Shown here piece after piece: positions 12,500 to 20,657 of a DNA stretch of 20,657 nt. The translations under genes were made by a program, and so were the position numbers. The notes below the pieces were generated by a model. That model did no database searches. It was not told the origin of the DNA and saw nothing but the letters and a program-made list of their open reading frames with translations. This stretch comes from a virus: positions 1 to 20,657 of the IMG/VR virus record IMGVR_UViG_3300017739_000157. One strand, written 5' to 3'. The stretch's first letter is position 1. Each line of letters begins with the position of its first letter.

Positions 12500-13354
12500 A
12501 TGTCCACAGTTACCATGAAGCAGGGCGAGTACCTGCTTGACGAGACCAGTTACCACGCACTCGGCTTGCCGTATGCCAGCAGCCACCGACTCAAGACCAT
12601 GGCGAACGCCGGGATCGAGCAGGTCTGGCACGACATCGAGAACCCACCATCACCCTCGCCAGCCATGGCTCTTGGCTCTGCCCTGCACTGCCTTGTGCTG
12701 GACCGAGATTCATTCAACCGGGACTACATCGTGGCCCCCAAGGTTGACCGCCGCACCAAGGCAGGCAAGCAGGAGTGGGAGGACTTCCAGACCACCGCAG
12801 GCCGACGCACTGTCTTGACCGAGGATCAGTACGCCACCGCCAAGTGGATGGCTGGCTCAATCATCAACCACCACTGGTGGGAGGACACCATCCCCTCGCA
12901 GATTGAGGACAACCCACGCAACATGACCGAGCGGTCGTTCATCTTCAAGCACCGCGAGATCCCATGCAAAGCACGGATCGACTACCTGCACGATGGCCTG
13001 CTGCTTGACATCAAGACAACGTCGGGTGACCTGTCCATCAACAGCCTGACCCGGACCATGGCAAACTATGGGTACGCCGAGCAGTTGGCGTTCTACCTGT
13101 TGGCAGCCACCACCTGCGGACAGAATGTCAACCGAGTTGTAGTTGGGTTCGTTCGCAACGTCGCACCGCACAACGTTCGCTTCGTGGAGATTGATCCTGA
13201 GTGGTTGACCGCTGCGACCGGGATCATCGAGGGTCGTTTGAACGAGTGGGGTTCGCACATGAACCACCTGCAAACTCACAACCACCTGCAAGATTCGTTC
13301 GTCGGATGCGATGACCTTGAGATGCCAGCATGGTACGGGAACGTCCTCGGATGA
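12500..13354 (+). CDS. RecE-like 5'-3' exonuclease (PDDEXK family)
   Basis: A 284-residue enzyme related to the C-terminal nuclease of RecE (exodeoxyribonuclease VIII). It contains ALGSALHCLVLDRDSF (H63), the core CKARIDYLHDGLLLDIKTTS with D161, D170 and K172 of the PDDEXK site, and the YAEQLAFYLLA helix with Q195. It would degrade one strand of linear phage DNA to give 3' overhangs for annealing and recombination. The ATG at 12500 is preceded by AGGAGA; the longer frame from 12332 runs through the structured leader and is rejected. It probably works with the annealing-type protein at 13972. Its last codon overlaps the next ATG (ATGA). Confidence 0.85.
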   Translation: MSTVTMKQGEYLLDETSYHALGLPYASSHRLKTMANAGIEQVWHDIENPPSPSPAMALGSALHCLVLDRDSFNRDYIVAPKVDRRTKAGKQEWEDFQTTAGRRTVLTEDQYATAKWMAGSIINHHWWEDTIPSQIEDNPRNMTERSFIFKHREIPCKARIDYLHDGLLLDIKTTSGDLSINSLTRTMANYGYAEQLAFYLLAATTCGQNVNRVVVGFVRNVAPHNVRFVEIDPEWLTAATGIIEGRLNEWGSHMNHLQTHNHLQDSFVGCDDLEMPAWYGNVLG

Positions 13355-13587
13355 AGCACTTCAACATCACCACAACATTCAGCATTCAGGTGGACTTCAC
13401 AGTCGAGGCCCGCGATGAAATTAGTGCAGAAAAGAAGATCAAAAAACTTCTCGATAGTCAAGACTGGTTTGATCTATTGGAGGCCAAGCGTCCGTCAGTC
13501 AAAAGCGCACTGAAAAAATCGGATGTGATTGACGGCCCGATTAATGTCTTGGAATCCACAACGATCGACGATTCTTGGGAGGCTTGA
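13351..13587 (+). CDS. Small protein, unknown function
   Basis: A 78-residue protein whose ATG overlaps the exonuclease stop. A beta-rich start (MKHFNITTTFSIQVDFTVEA) is followed by a Lys-rich helix (DEISAEKKIKKLLDSQDWF) and a short acidic end. The pattern of a strand, the phrase VEARDEISAEKKIKKLL and a strand resembles small phage proteins of the type that place a helix after a V-x-A-x-x-x-x-A-x-x-x-I motif. No function is known. Local base composition is more AT-rich than its neighbours, which hints at separate origin. Confidence 0.6.
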   Translation: MKHFNITTTFSIQVDFTVEARDEISAEKKIKKLLDSQDWFDLLEAKRPSVKSALKKSDVIDGPINVLESTTIDDSWEA

Positions 13588-13588
13588 T

Positions 13589-13975
13589 ATGTTGAGTGCA
13601 ATACTTTTATCGTTTGTCCTGACGGACCTGACCAAGTACGAAGATGCAACGTGGCTCGTCGAGTCCAGCCGCAAAGAAGGTTTGATCTGGGGAGACCAAG
13701 GCCGTAGCCTCGGACCCCTGCAAATCTCCAAGGCGTGCTGGAAGGATGCTTTGGAATTTGACCCCAGCATCGGCGGGACATACCTTGATTGCCAGCACTT
13801 GGACTACAGCATCAAGATCATGCGAGCCTACCTCGCCCGCTACTGCACCGAGCGGAGACTCGGTCGGAAGCCAACCGACTTTGACCGTGCCAGAATCTGG
13901 GTCGGAGGACCCCGTGGACCATGGCGTGAATCATCAATCCCCTACGCAAACAGAATCATTGGAGCAATGAAATGA
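13589..13975 (+). CDS. Lysozyme-like muramidase or endolysin
   Basis: A 128-residue protein of the small lysozyme-like type. A hydrophobic start (MLSAILLSFVLTD) is followed by WLVESSRKEG with a likely catalytic Glu at E25, then GDQGRSLGPLQISKACWKDA, a Tyr/Cys segment (GGTYLDCQHLDYS), MRAYLARYCTERRLGRKPT and ARIWVGGPRGPW. The order Glu, GD-GRSLGPLQI, RYC and GGPRG matches small phage and bacterial proteins related to invertebrate-type lysozymes, which cleave peptidoglycan. The short hydrophobic start may be a weak signal or signal-arrest segment. Its place inside the recombination operon, not beside a holin, is unusual for a lysis gene. Confidence 0.65.
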   Translation: MLSAILLSFVLTDLTKYEDATWLVESSRKEGLIWGDQGRSLGPLQISKACWKDALEFDPSIGGTYLDCQHLDYSIKIMRAYLARYCTERRLGRKPTDFDRARIWVGGPRGPWRESSIPYANRIIGAMK

Positions 13976-14712
13976 GCGCACCCCAACCAATCATCCAGAA
14001 CATCAAGGGCAAGGACTATGAAGTCGTTGCCAGCCGGGTTGCCCGGTTCCGGTACGACCACCCCGAGCGGGCCGTCCTGACCGAGTGCATCCACAACGGT
14101 GAAGACCGCGTGGTCTACAAGGCCACCATCTGTGACGAGAACCACCTGCCCATCGCGGTTGGTCACGCCGAGGAGTATCGCAACTCAGGCATGATCAACA
14201 AGACCTCAGCCACCGAGAACTGTGAGACCTCAGCGATTGGTCGCGCTCTTGGAATTCTTGGGTATGATGTCTGCAACTCCATCGCTTCGGCTGATGAAGT
14301 TGAGCGGGCTATTAGCCAGCAAGGCTCCTTGCCTACCTCCACCCCTGCCCCGACCCCCCGGTCTCCCACGCCTGCAACACCTCCAGCAAGCGTCGGGGGC
14401 GGGGCAGCAGGGCCAGCACCAGACGGAACATCGGTCGTGGATCTGCGACAACTGTACGAGAACGAGACCCCCAAGGGAACCAAGTGGGTCAAGGTCTTGG
14501 GTGCAGTCGATGGTCAGGACATCGAGATCGAGTGCTGGGAAGCAGCAGCGATGCAGACCATCCGCAACAACTGCCCCGGTCAGATTGCTGCCATCGGCGA
14601 ACACCGTGAGTTCCGTGGCAAGCCACGCTTCAAGGTGACTCGTGCGTACCTGATGGAAGCAGCACCTGTTGAGCAGAAGGAGACGTTTGATGACTCAGAC
14701 ATCCCTTTCTGA
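13972..14712 (+). CDS. Putative ssDNA-annealing protein with SSB-like tail
   Basis: A 246-residue protein in three parts. Residues 1-115 carry VASRVARFRYDHPERAVLTE, then GHAEEYRNSGMINKTSATEN and CETSAIGRALGILGYDV, a signature of phage proteins related to Erf/Rad52-type annealing proteins. Residues 118-153 are a Pro/Thr/Gly linker. Residues 154-246 are a small beta-rich domain ending DDSDIPF, the classic acidic tip with which bacterial SSB binds partner proteins. It likely coats or anneals the ssDNA made by the RecE-like exonuclease 600 bases upstream and recruits host repair enzymes. The ATG overlaps the previous stop. The annealing assignment is probable, not certain; the tail is seen directly. 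Confidence 0.7.
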   Translation: MSAPQPIIQNIKGKDYEVVASRVARFRYDHPERAVLTECIHNGEDRVVYKATICDENHLPIAVGHAEEYRNSGMINKTSATENCETSAIGRALGILGYDVCNSIASADEVERAISQQGSLPTSTPAPTPRSPTPATPPASVGGGAAGPAPDGTSVVDLRQLYENETPKGTKWVKVLGAVDGQDIEIECWEAAAMQTIRNNCPGQIAAIGEHREFRGKPRFKVTRAYLMEAAPVEQKETFDDSDIPF

Positions 14713-15103
14713 ATTCTGGATGAACAAGGCTATGGCGACGGGGCTGGTCAAGCACCTGCCCGACTACATCGTTAGCCCGCCGACCTACATGGAGGTCACC
14801 AAGTTCCACCGTCAGGAGGCGTTGGAGTGGTACTACCAAGCAAGGTCGGCAGTCAATGGGCTGCATCCAAGCCGGGGCGTGTCGCCCCTCAAGTTCTCTT
14901 CGGACAAGATAGCCGTGGATATCTTGGATGCCCTGATTGAAATGAACCTTGATGCCACAGGTAAGGGAGGTGGCGCAGGGATTAGTAAGATGTTTGACAA
15001 CGTGCGTGAGGAGGTCACATATGCCCGCATGGATAAAGATGAGAACAACCCTCTCCGCCGATGGGCGAGTGCGAACACTGGCAAGAGTATTGACTCGCTC
15101 TAG
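14690..15103 (+). CDS. Protein of unknown function in replication operon
   Basis: A 137-residue protein from the ATG at 14690 (AAGGAG seven bases upstream), overlapping the annealing protein end by 23 bases. It starts MTQTSLSEFWMNKAMATGLV and has a conserved-looking middle (VTKFHRQEALEWYYQARSAV) and a Gly-rich turn (GKGGGAGISKMFDN). A longer frame to 14669 is rejected for lack of a binding site. No enzyme motif is seen. The gene lies between annealing and replisome-organizer genes and probably serves DNA replication or recombination. Confidence 0.65.
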   Translation: MTQTSLSEFWMNKAMATGLVKHLPDYIVSPPTYMEVTKFHRQEALEWYYQARSAVNGLHPSRGVSPLKFSSDKIAVDILDALIEMNLDATGKGGGAGISKMFDNVREEVTYARMDKDENNPLRRWASANTGKSIDSL

Positions 15104-15605
15104 GGCGGAGGTCATAGGCCACCTCTACAACCTCTGGTGCATTGCGGACGAGCAGACCACGGACGGACTGCTCGCCCACTGGACCATCGAGGAGGTTGAC
15201 GAGGAGACCACCGCCGGGTTTGCCCAAGCCATGATTGACATCGACTGGTTGAAGGTCGCGGACGGTGGCCTCCAGATCCCTCGGTTCGAGGACCACAATG
15301 GCTCCTCAGCCAAGAAGAGGGCAGTGGATGCCTCACGGCAGGCCCGGAAGCGGAAGGGCGTAGAGGCCCCCTCTCGTCCCGCTACGGAGACGCAGGCTGA
15401 TGACTCCAAACTTGGTTGGTATCCTGTGCTGACTGACTTGGGTCTGGACATGAACCAAGCCATTCAGTTGGTCAGGAAAGTGTACGAGCAGTACGACGAA
15501 CTGGGAGCAAAGCAATGCCTGCAAGCGATGATCAGCAAGAGCAACGAGGCGAGGACACCGAAGGCGTACATCAGGGCAATCGTCAAGAAGATGTACGGCC
15601 TGTAG
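15021..15605 (+). CDS. Phage replisome organizer-like protein
   Basis: A 194-residue protein from the ATG at 15021 (GAGGAGG upstream), overlapping the previous gene by 83 bases. Residues 1-100 (MPAWIKMRTTLSADGRVRTL, then VIGHLYNLWCIADEQTTDGL and IPRFEDHNGSSAKKRA) have the winged-helix layout of phage replication-initiation proteins that bind the phage origin and help load helicase. Residues 100-125 are basic (RQARKRKG), and the C-terminus is a helical domain (LDMNQAIQLVRKVYEQYDEL) like DnaD/DnaT-type replisome modules, ending in YIRAIVKKMYGL. No helicase or polymerase is in view, so host replisome recruitment is likely. Confidence 0.7.
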   Translation: MPAWIKMRTTLSADGRVRTLARVLTRSRAEVIGHLYNLWCIADEQTTDGLLAHWTIEEVDEETTAGFAQAMIDIDWLKVADGGLQIPRFEDHNGSSAKKRAVDASRQARKRKGVEAPSRPATETQADDSKLGWYPVLTDLGLDMNQAIQLVRKVYEQYDELGAKQCLQAMISKSNEARTPKAYIRAIVKKMYGL

Positions 15606-16039
15606 TCTTCAGGGTCCATGGCAGGCCCGTCCCCTTGCCACGCCCTCGGGTGTTCAAGGGTCGGGCCGTGTCAATCGCAAGCCCCAAGGCAAGAGCATGG
15701 AAGGGGGCGGTCAGGGCTGAGGCGGAGCATGCAGCAGCGGCGAGTGGATGGACACCCTCGCACCGACCCCTCCGGCTCTCCTTGGTGTTTGTGTACCAGA
15801 GACCCAAGAAGCATTTCGATTCCAAGGGACTGGTGCTGGAGAAGTATGCCCACGCCTACATGACCGCTCGGCCCGACATCGACAACCTCGCCAAGATGAT
15901 CATGGATGCGATCAACGATGTGCTGTACGTCGATGACTCACAGGTGATCTACCTGACGGCGACCAAGCAGTACGGTGCTGAGGACGGCGTGCATGTCACG
16001 CTCCAAGAGATTGACCTTGCATCACTCCCGATCGCGTAA
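15515..16039 (+). CDS. rusA: RusA-family Holliday junction resolvase
   Basis: A 174-residue protein. After a 30-residue charged leader not usual for the family come FRVHGRPVPLPRPRVFKGRA, ARAWKGAVRAEAEHAA and the catalytic block ARPDIDNLAKMIMDAIND (D121, D123, N124) with VLYVDDSQV (D140, D141). RusA homodimers cut Holliday junctions symmetrically, here resolving recombination and replication branches before packaging. The only ATG (15515, GGGAG upstream) puts the first 91 bases inside the previous gene. No alternative ATG, GTG or TTG lies closer to the conserved domain, so the overlap is probably real. The end overlaps the giant minus-strand gene tail to tail by 18 bases. Confidence 0.88.
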   Translation: MPASDDQQEQRGEDTEGVHQGNRQEDVRPVVFRVHGRPVPLPRPRVFKGRAVSIASPKARAWKGAVRAEAEHAAAASGWTPSHRPLRLSLVFVYQRPKKHFDSKGLVLEKYAHAYMTARPDIDNLAKMIMDAINDVLYVDDSQVIYLTATKQYGAEDGVHVTLQEIDLASLPIA

Positions 16040-19000
16040 CTTCTTCGCCTCGGCGTACTCTCGGTTGGCTGACCTGATCGCCTCACGCACCTCTGGCGGC
16101 AGGTCATCTGACTCCAACATCTTGCGAAGTTGGTAGTCGGCTGACCGCACCTCAGCCCGGCTGGTCTCGGTGAGCAACGGATCGTAATACTTTCGCAGCG
16201 GCCCGATGGGTTGACCCAGTCCGATGGTCGCACTGAGAACCAGCAACCGCTCCCAAGCCTCGGATCGCTTGGCTTCATCAGGCTCCGTGGACACCGCAGC
16301 CACCTGCTCAAAGATGTCAATGACCGATGGCACACCGATTGGCATCAGGGCTTCGGTTGCCTCTGTGCCAAGGCGGCGTGGGTCAATGCGAGTGCCAACC
16401 GTGGCAGCGTTCTCGACCTCGTTGGCAAGGTTGCCCATGACCCGAGAGAAGATAAAGCCCAGCGGGCCAGCCTTACGGGTGAAGACCTCTTCAATCAGAG
16501 TCTTGTCCAGACCATCAGCGAGACGCTGCTTGTTCAGTTCTTCCAAGACCTTGTCCGCTTCGTCCTCGTCATCCAACAGCAGGGATGCGATGACTGCGGT
16601 GGACATGGCCCGAGCAAGAATGCTGATGCCGCCGTTGCCAAGCACAGCCACGGCTGTCTTCTTGAGGTTGTCCGATGTGTTCTCAGCCTCCATGATTCTG
16701 GACTGAGTCTTCAGTGGGTCGGACGAGAAGGTCAGGATGTACGCAGCAGGGCTGGCATTAACTCTCTGCACTGCGGTAACCCGTGCATCGTCCAGTGGTG
16801 ACGAGGTGTTCTGGGTGTTACGAACGTCAAGGCTTGCTGCAAAGACATCGTCCTTGGTCACAGCCTCGGCTTCGTTGCGACCCAGCACCGCTGCCGCCAC
16901 GATGAAGCGGTCAAGGTGACGAAGCACTCGGATTGCTTTGGGCGTGGAGGCAATAGCGTCACGAATGTCACCAAGGTGCTTCATGGATTCTTGCCGGTCA
17001 CCACGCTTTACAGAATCAAGCAGTGAACCAAACGATGCGAACGCCGTCTGGAAGATGTCAGTGAAGTCGGTGACATCCTTCTCGCTGGCAAGGCCATCGT
17101 CCCGCGTGAACACGATGCGACGATCAATGGCGGACGAGTGGTCACGGTCCCAGAAGTAGCCGCTGTTCGCCAGCACCTTGTCTTCGTAGAACTGATTGAA
17201 CTTACCAGACACCAACAGTTGTGATGCCCGTGCCATGCCATTTGCCAGCATGCCAAGGCTGAACGTGTCACTCAGCAACAGGTTGTTGAGGCCACCCAAC
17301 GCAACCTTCACGAATGTCTCAGGGTTAGCGGCGATTGCAGTACCCGCACCGATGGCAACGATCTGACCCAGAGGACCGGGGTTCATGTTGGACGGGATCA
17401 GGCCAGTTGCATAGGCAAGGTGGGTTCGCAGGTTACGAACGCCAGTAGTACCAAGCACACCTTCAACGGCTTCTGCTGACTGAGGGTCGGACAGGGCGGA
17501 CCAGATCACACGGGTTGGTTCTGCCATGTGTGCCAACTTCAAGGATTGATCGGCATGCTCAAGGAAGTCTGACATCATGTCACCAACCACCGTCACGCCA
17601 CCACCGACACGCTTGATGGTGAAGCCTGCATTCTCAGCAAACTGTGGACCGACTGCACCGCCGCCTATGTTGAGAACCTCTTCGACCTTCTTGATGCTGG
17701 AACCTTTGACCTTGCGTGGCTCGTAGTCCTTGGTGACTGGAGGGATGTTGCCGGTCAATCGGTACAACGCGGACATCGCCTTGGGCTTGAGCATCTTGCC
17801 CCGAAGATCCTTCAGGTCTTTGACCACGCCAACGATGTCAGGGTCCGACACTTTCATCCCTTGACGGAATGCTTCAATGTCACCCACAAGGTCAGCACCC
17901 TTGATGCTCACCGGCTCGGCTGCTCCGTCAGTTGGAACTTGGAACGCCAACTCTTGAACCTTGGCATCCTCTGCACTCTTGCCACCAGCACGGCGGACCT
18001 TGCCTCGCAATTGCCCGAGGGTATGCTCATCGAGAGCAACCAACTTCATGGCCTGACCCAAGGTGATGGTGATCTCCTGTTGGTTGCCAGCCTCATCCCG
18101 GTACTTGAACACCCGGAACTCTTGGCGACCAAGGCCCTTGGACCCGGAGGTTCGTGCCATGAAGTCGCGGAAGTCACGGAAGCCACGCTTCTTGACGATG
18201 CGGTTGGCAGACTCAATCAGGTCACGGCTGTCTGACTTCATGCGATCTTCAGCAGCAGCAAGCACTGCGTGATCATCAGTCAGGCCAATCTCACGCAAGC
18301 CTGCACGCAAGTCCAAAGCCCCACGGCGACCCAAGGCTGATGACATCTCACCCCGAACACCCGAACCCAAGGCTCGACCAAGTCTTCGGGCATCGTCACC
18401 GCCAGCCATAGCAGCCACGATTCGCTCAATGCGATCAGCGATTGCAAGACCACGGTTGTTCTGATCGTCACGGAACGCCTGACGGTCAGACTCGTACAGG
18501 GCCTTGGCCTCATTCAACTTCTCGGTTGCCTGCTCAGTCAGGTTCTCGACTTCGTTGAAGAGCTTGGCACTCTTGGCTGAGGTGGTAAGCCGGATTGCAT
18601 CTTCGATCAGGGACTTCATCTTCTGACGGGTATCGTCAGCCATCTTCCTGCTGTTCGCCTGCTTCATCAGGGTGTTGGCTCGGACTCTCTGGCCCCGTGC
18701 ATCTACCTTGGCTGCTTCCAGATACACCCGTCTGGTCAGACCCATGATCTGGTTGGCGGTCAGCCGTGGCTTGCTCAACGCTTTGAGATACTTGCCGCGA
18801 ATAGACACGGGCAAGTGATCAGTCACCACATCGACTGCAAGCCGTCGCATCTCTTCGTAACGCTGCTCACGAGCGACAGCCTTGTCGTACTTGCGTTCAG
18901 CAGCCTGACGCTCACGCTCGATCTCTCGCTCTTTCTGCTCGGTCATCCGACCCTTGAGAGCCTCACGCTTGGCCTCAGCCTCAGCCTTGATCTTGCCGAT

Positions 19001-20657
19001 GGCTTCTTCCCTGCTCTCACGCAACTCGCTACGAAGTTCTCGCAGTTTCTCCGTGCGTTCGACACGGTTGTTGCGACGTTCAGCAAGCACCATGACCTTC
19101 TGAACCGCCAGCATTTCCTCCATGCCACGCATTGCTGCAAGAGCAGGCGACATACCCTGCCGTGAACGAAGCAGGTCACGCTGCTCCTCAACGATATTTT
19201 GCATGGCTTCTTGGAAGAACTGACCGGCAACCTCACCAGACTTGACCGTGGCCTGCTCGTTCTTCTTCAGTTTTCGCTCGACCGCTTGCAGCCTTCGTTC
19301 CAGTGCAGACCGGGTTACGATTCGTGCCTTGCTCAAGCCTTCGTACAGTTCGTCAGTGTCCAACGTGCCTCGGGGTCCGGTTGGCATGGACTGCATGTCC
19401 ACACCTTCGGTCTTCACGAACGGGTTGACGCGGGCGGATGAGACATCAGGCTCGGCTGGACCAAGGCTTGGGTTATCGCCACGGTCGTAGCCCAACTTCT
19501 TGGTTGCGGCATCAGCAGCGACGGCAAAGTCTTGCACCGAAGGATCGCCGTAAGTCTTCTCCATGTGGACATGGGTGAAGTAAAGACCCTTCTCGAAATA
19601 CCAAAGGTCAGCCTGAGCGGCAGCGTTGGAGATGTTGCCGACTCGACCCTCAGCCTCAAGCATCTCATTGGCTCGGGCAATGCCACGCTTGGTGATGGTT
19701 CGCAACTCAGCACGATCTTCACCAGTGCCGGGGGCATCCAACGTTTGGTCTCGGGTCTTGAGGTATGTGTTGATCGGAGTCATCACAGCCTTCTTGACCG
19801 GGTCTTCTTCCTTGAATCCGTCTACCCCGTATGCATTACGCTCTACGGTTGCTGCTTCGATGAAAGCAACCGGGTCGCTGCCATTGCCTGCTTTGGCATA
19901 CAGACCCCAGTCACGCTTCTTGTTGCTTGCAAACTCTGGGTTGAACTTGTGAATGGACACGGCCCAAGCAGCGTCACCCCTGATGCTGACAACGACACGC
20001 TTGCGATGGAACTCGATGGTGCGACGGTCGTTCTTGGGTGGCTTCTCAACGACAGTGACCTCATCTTCCATGCGGTCTGCAATACCCTGAGCCTCGGCAA
20101 TATCAGCGTCATCAATCTTGCCAGCACGGGACTTCTTCGCCAACCTCTTGACGGCGTTGCGATCCTTACGGTTGGTTACAAACTGATCTGCCCATGCGAG
20201 CAACTTGCCGCCGCCCACTTTCTGGACATCGTTCTTCCGCACGATCTTGGCATCGGCAAACTTCTCAAGGCGAAGCAAGTCAGCCTCAGTGACCGTGCCT
20301 GCGTCCACCTTGTCGAACACTTCATCAACCACCGCACGATCTGCGTCCGTGATGTCCTGCTCTTTCATCCAAGCACGGTGCTGCTTGGCGTTGCGGTTGA
20401 AATGCTTCTTGGCTTCCAGCAACTTGGCGGTGAAGCGGATCTCCTGCATCGGATCGTACTGAGTGGAGATGCCACCCTGTCGCCCGAGGGTTCTGGTGAA
20501 CCACAGGTCCATGGTCAACGGGTTGTATACGCCGTTCAGGTTGAGCCAGAATGCACCCAGTTTGGGTCCAAGCACCAAGGAGTTGTAGCCGTCTTGGGAA
20601 GCCAACTCACCACCGATTGACTCGGGCAACGCAGGCTTCTCAATGCCAGCACCCTGC
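16022..20657 (-). CDS. Giant virion or polyvalent-type protein (N-terminus beyond the right edge)
   Basis: A frame of at least 1544 residues running leftward from the right edge to a TGA at 16022. A TTG at 20629 is not the true start, as the frame remains open upstream. Near the visible start GPKLGAFWLNLNGVYN and TMDLWFTRTLGRQGG resemble a module found in phage large polyvalent proteins. Residues about 520-600 form a long charged coiled coil (EREIERERQAAERKY), followed by more helical repeats. Hydrophobic segments lie near residues 1080-1105 (QIVAIGAGTAIAAN) and 1320-1340 (ISILARAMSTAVIASLLL), numbered from 20629. Such giant proteins are often packaged and ejected with DNA. Lying on the late strand, it is probably the distal end of the structural gene set. 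No single enzyme domain is clear. Confidence 0.8.
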   Translation of the reverse strand, partial: QGAGIEKPALPESIGGELASQDGYNSLVLGPKLGAFWLNLNGVYNPLTMDLWFTRTLGRQGGISTQYDPMQEIRFTAKLLEAKKHFNRNAKQHRAWMKEQDITDADRAVVDEVFDKVDAGTVTEADLLRLEKFADAKIVRKNDVQKVGGGKLLAWADQFVTNRKDRNAVKRLAKKSRAGKIDDADIAEAQGIADRMEDEVTVVEKPPKNDRRTIEFHRKRVVVSIRGDAAWAVSIHKFNPEFASNKKRDWGLYAKAGNGSDPVAFIEAATVERNAYGVDGFKEEDPVKKAVMTPINTYLKTRDQTLDAPGTGEDRAELRTITKRGIARANEMLEAEGRVGNISNAAAQADLWYFEKGLYFTHVHMEKTYGDPSVQDFAVAADAATKKLGYDRGDNPSLGPAEPDVSSARVNPFVKTEGVDMQSMPTGPRGTLDTDELYEGLSKARIVTRSALERRLQAVERKLKKNEQATVKSGEVAGQFFQEAMQNIVEEQRDLLRSRQGMSPALAAMRGMEEMLAVQKVMVLAERRNNRVERTEKLRELRSELRESREEAIGKIKAEAEAKREALKGRMTEQKEREIERERQAAERKYDKAVAREQRYEEMRRLAVDVVTDHLPVSIRGKYLKALSKPRLTANQIMGLTRRVYLEAAKVDARGQRVRANTLMKQANSRKMADDTRQKMKSLIEDAIRLTTSAKSAKLFNEVENLTEQATEKLNEAKALYESDRQAFRDDQNNRGLAIADRIERIVAAMAGGDDARRLGRALGSGVRGEMSSALGRRGALDLRAGLREIGLTDDHAVLAAAEDRMKSDSRDLIESANRIVKKRGFRDFRDFMARTSGSKGLGRQEFRVFKYRDEAGNQQEITITLGQAMKLVALDEHTLGQLRGKVRRAGGKSAEDAKVQELAFQVPTDGAAEPVSIKGADLVGDIEAFRQGMKVSDPDIVGVVKDLKDLRGKMLKPKAMSALYRLTGNIPPVTKDYEPRKVKGSSIKKVEEVLNIGGGAVGPQFAENAGFTIKRVGGGVTVVGDMMSDFLEHADQSLKLAHMAEPTRVIWSALSDPQSAEAVEGVLGTTGVRNLRTHLAYATGLIPSNMNPGPLGQIVAIGAGTAIAANPETFVKVALGGLNNLLLSDTFSLGMLANGMARASQLLVSGKFNQFYEDKVLANSGYFWDRDHSSAIDRRIVFTRDDGLASEKDVTDFTDIFQTAFASFGSLLDSVKRGDRQESMKHLGDIRDAIASTPKAIRVLRHLDRFIVAAAVLGRNEAEAVTKDDVFAASLDVRNTQNTSSPLDDARVTAVQRVNASPAAYILTFSSDPLKTQSRIMEAENTSDNLKKTAVAVLGNGGISILARAMSTAVIASLLLDDEDEADKVLEELNKQRLADGLDKTLIEEVFTRKAGPLGFIFSRVMGNLANEVENAATVGTRIDPRRLGTEATEALMPIGVPSVIDIFEQVAAVSTEPDEAKRSEAWERLLVLSATIGLGQPIGPLRKYYDPLLTETSRAEVRSADYQLRKMLESDDLPPEVREAIRSANREYAEAKKLRDRE

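Noticed and set aside
14291-14297. CTGATGA as another hammerhead core
   Set aside because: It lies in the coding sequence of the annealing-type protein with no partner GAAA, stem I or stem III; the same holds for CTGATGA at 15397-15403.
19532-20620. 362-codon open frame on the plus strand
   Set aside because: Antisense to the giant minus-strand gene, which has coherent coiled-coil and domain features; the plus frame has no binding site or motif.

Overview
This window comes from a tailed double-stranded DNA phage (Caudoviricetes). It carries a terminase, portal, scaffold and major capsid block, an early and replication block, and a giant structural-type ORF, with almost no spare DNA and many start/stop overlaps (ATGA and TAATG). 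I see no integrase, tRNA, CRISPR array or insertion sequence. The host cannot be named; canonical TTGACA-N17-TAnnnT promoters and GGAG ribosome binding sites show a bacterial sigma-70-type host. A very large partial protein on the late strand, and no recognisable tail-tube or tape-measure gene in view, fit a short-tailed (podovirus-like) phage, but this is inference.

Layout. Positions 1-7208 lie on the minus strand and read leftward: small terminase, large terminase, a small unknown protein, portal, an FmdB-like small protein without cysteines, an acidic scaffold-like protein, and a major capsid protein cut by the left edge. Positions 7209-7643 are a divergent control region with an inverted repeat, a perfect DnaA-box 9-mer, a strong rightward promoter and a leader with two competing hairpins. 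Positions 7644-16039 lie on the plus strand: four small unknown proteins, an ArdC-like antirestriction protein, a run of small unknowns, a RecE-like exonuclease, a lysozyme-like protein, a strand-annealing-type protein with an SSB-like tail, a replisome-organizer-like protein and a RusA resolvase. Positions 16022-20657 return to the minus strand with one giant ORF open to the right edge; its stop overlaps the end of rusA tail to tail.

Main discovery. Three type II hammerhead ribozymes lie in tandem immediately before three successive early genes (7557-7620, 7986-8045, 8455-8513). All have the CUGAUGA and GAAA cores, a 7-bp stem I with a 7-nt loop, a closed stem III and a C at the cleavage position. 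Stems I and II show compensatory changes, and a conserved loop-to-tail pairing (UGGCA with UGCCA) predicts a pseudoknot. Cleavage would release monocistronic mRNAs of 425 and 468 nt with a hairpin at each end. These could in principle be ligated into circles.

Other regulatory structure. There are sigma-70-like promoters at 7422, 9549, 10957 and 12238, two of them with a direct repeat one helical turn apart. A roughly 60-bp palindrome plus purine-tract element occurs in an early gene leader and, inverted, in the late operon. A C-rich hairpin family occurs at two other gene junctions. A 230-nt highly structured leader precedes the exonuclease gene.
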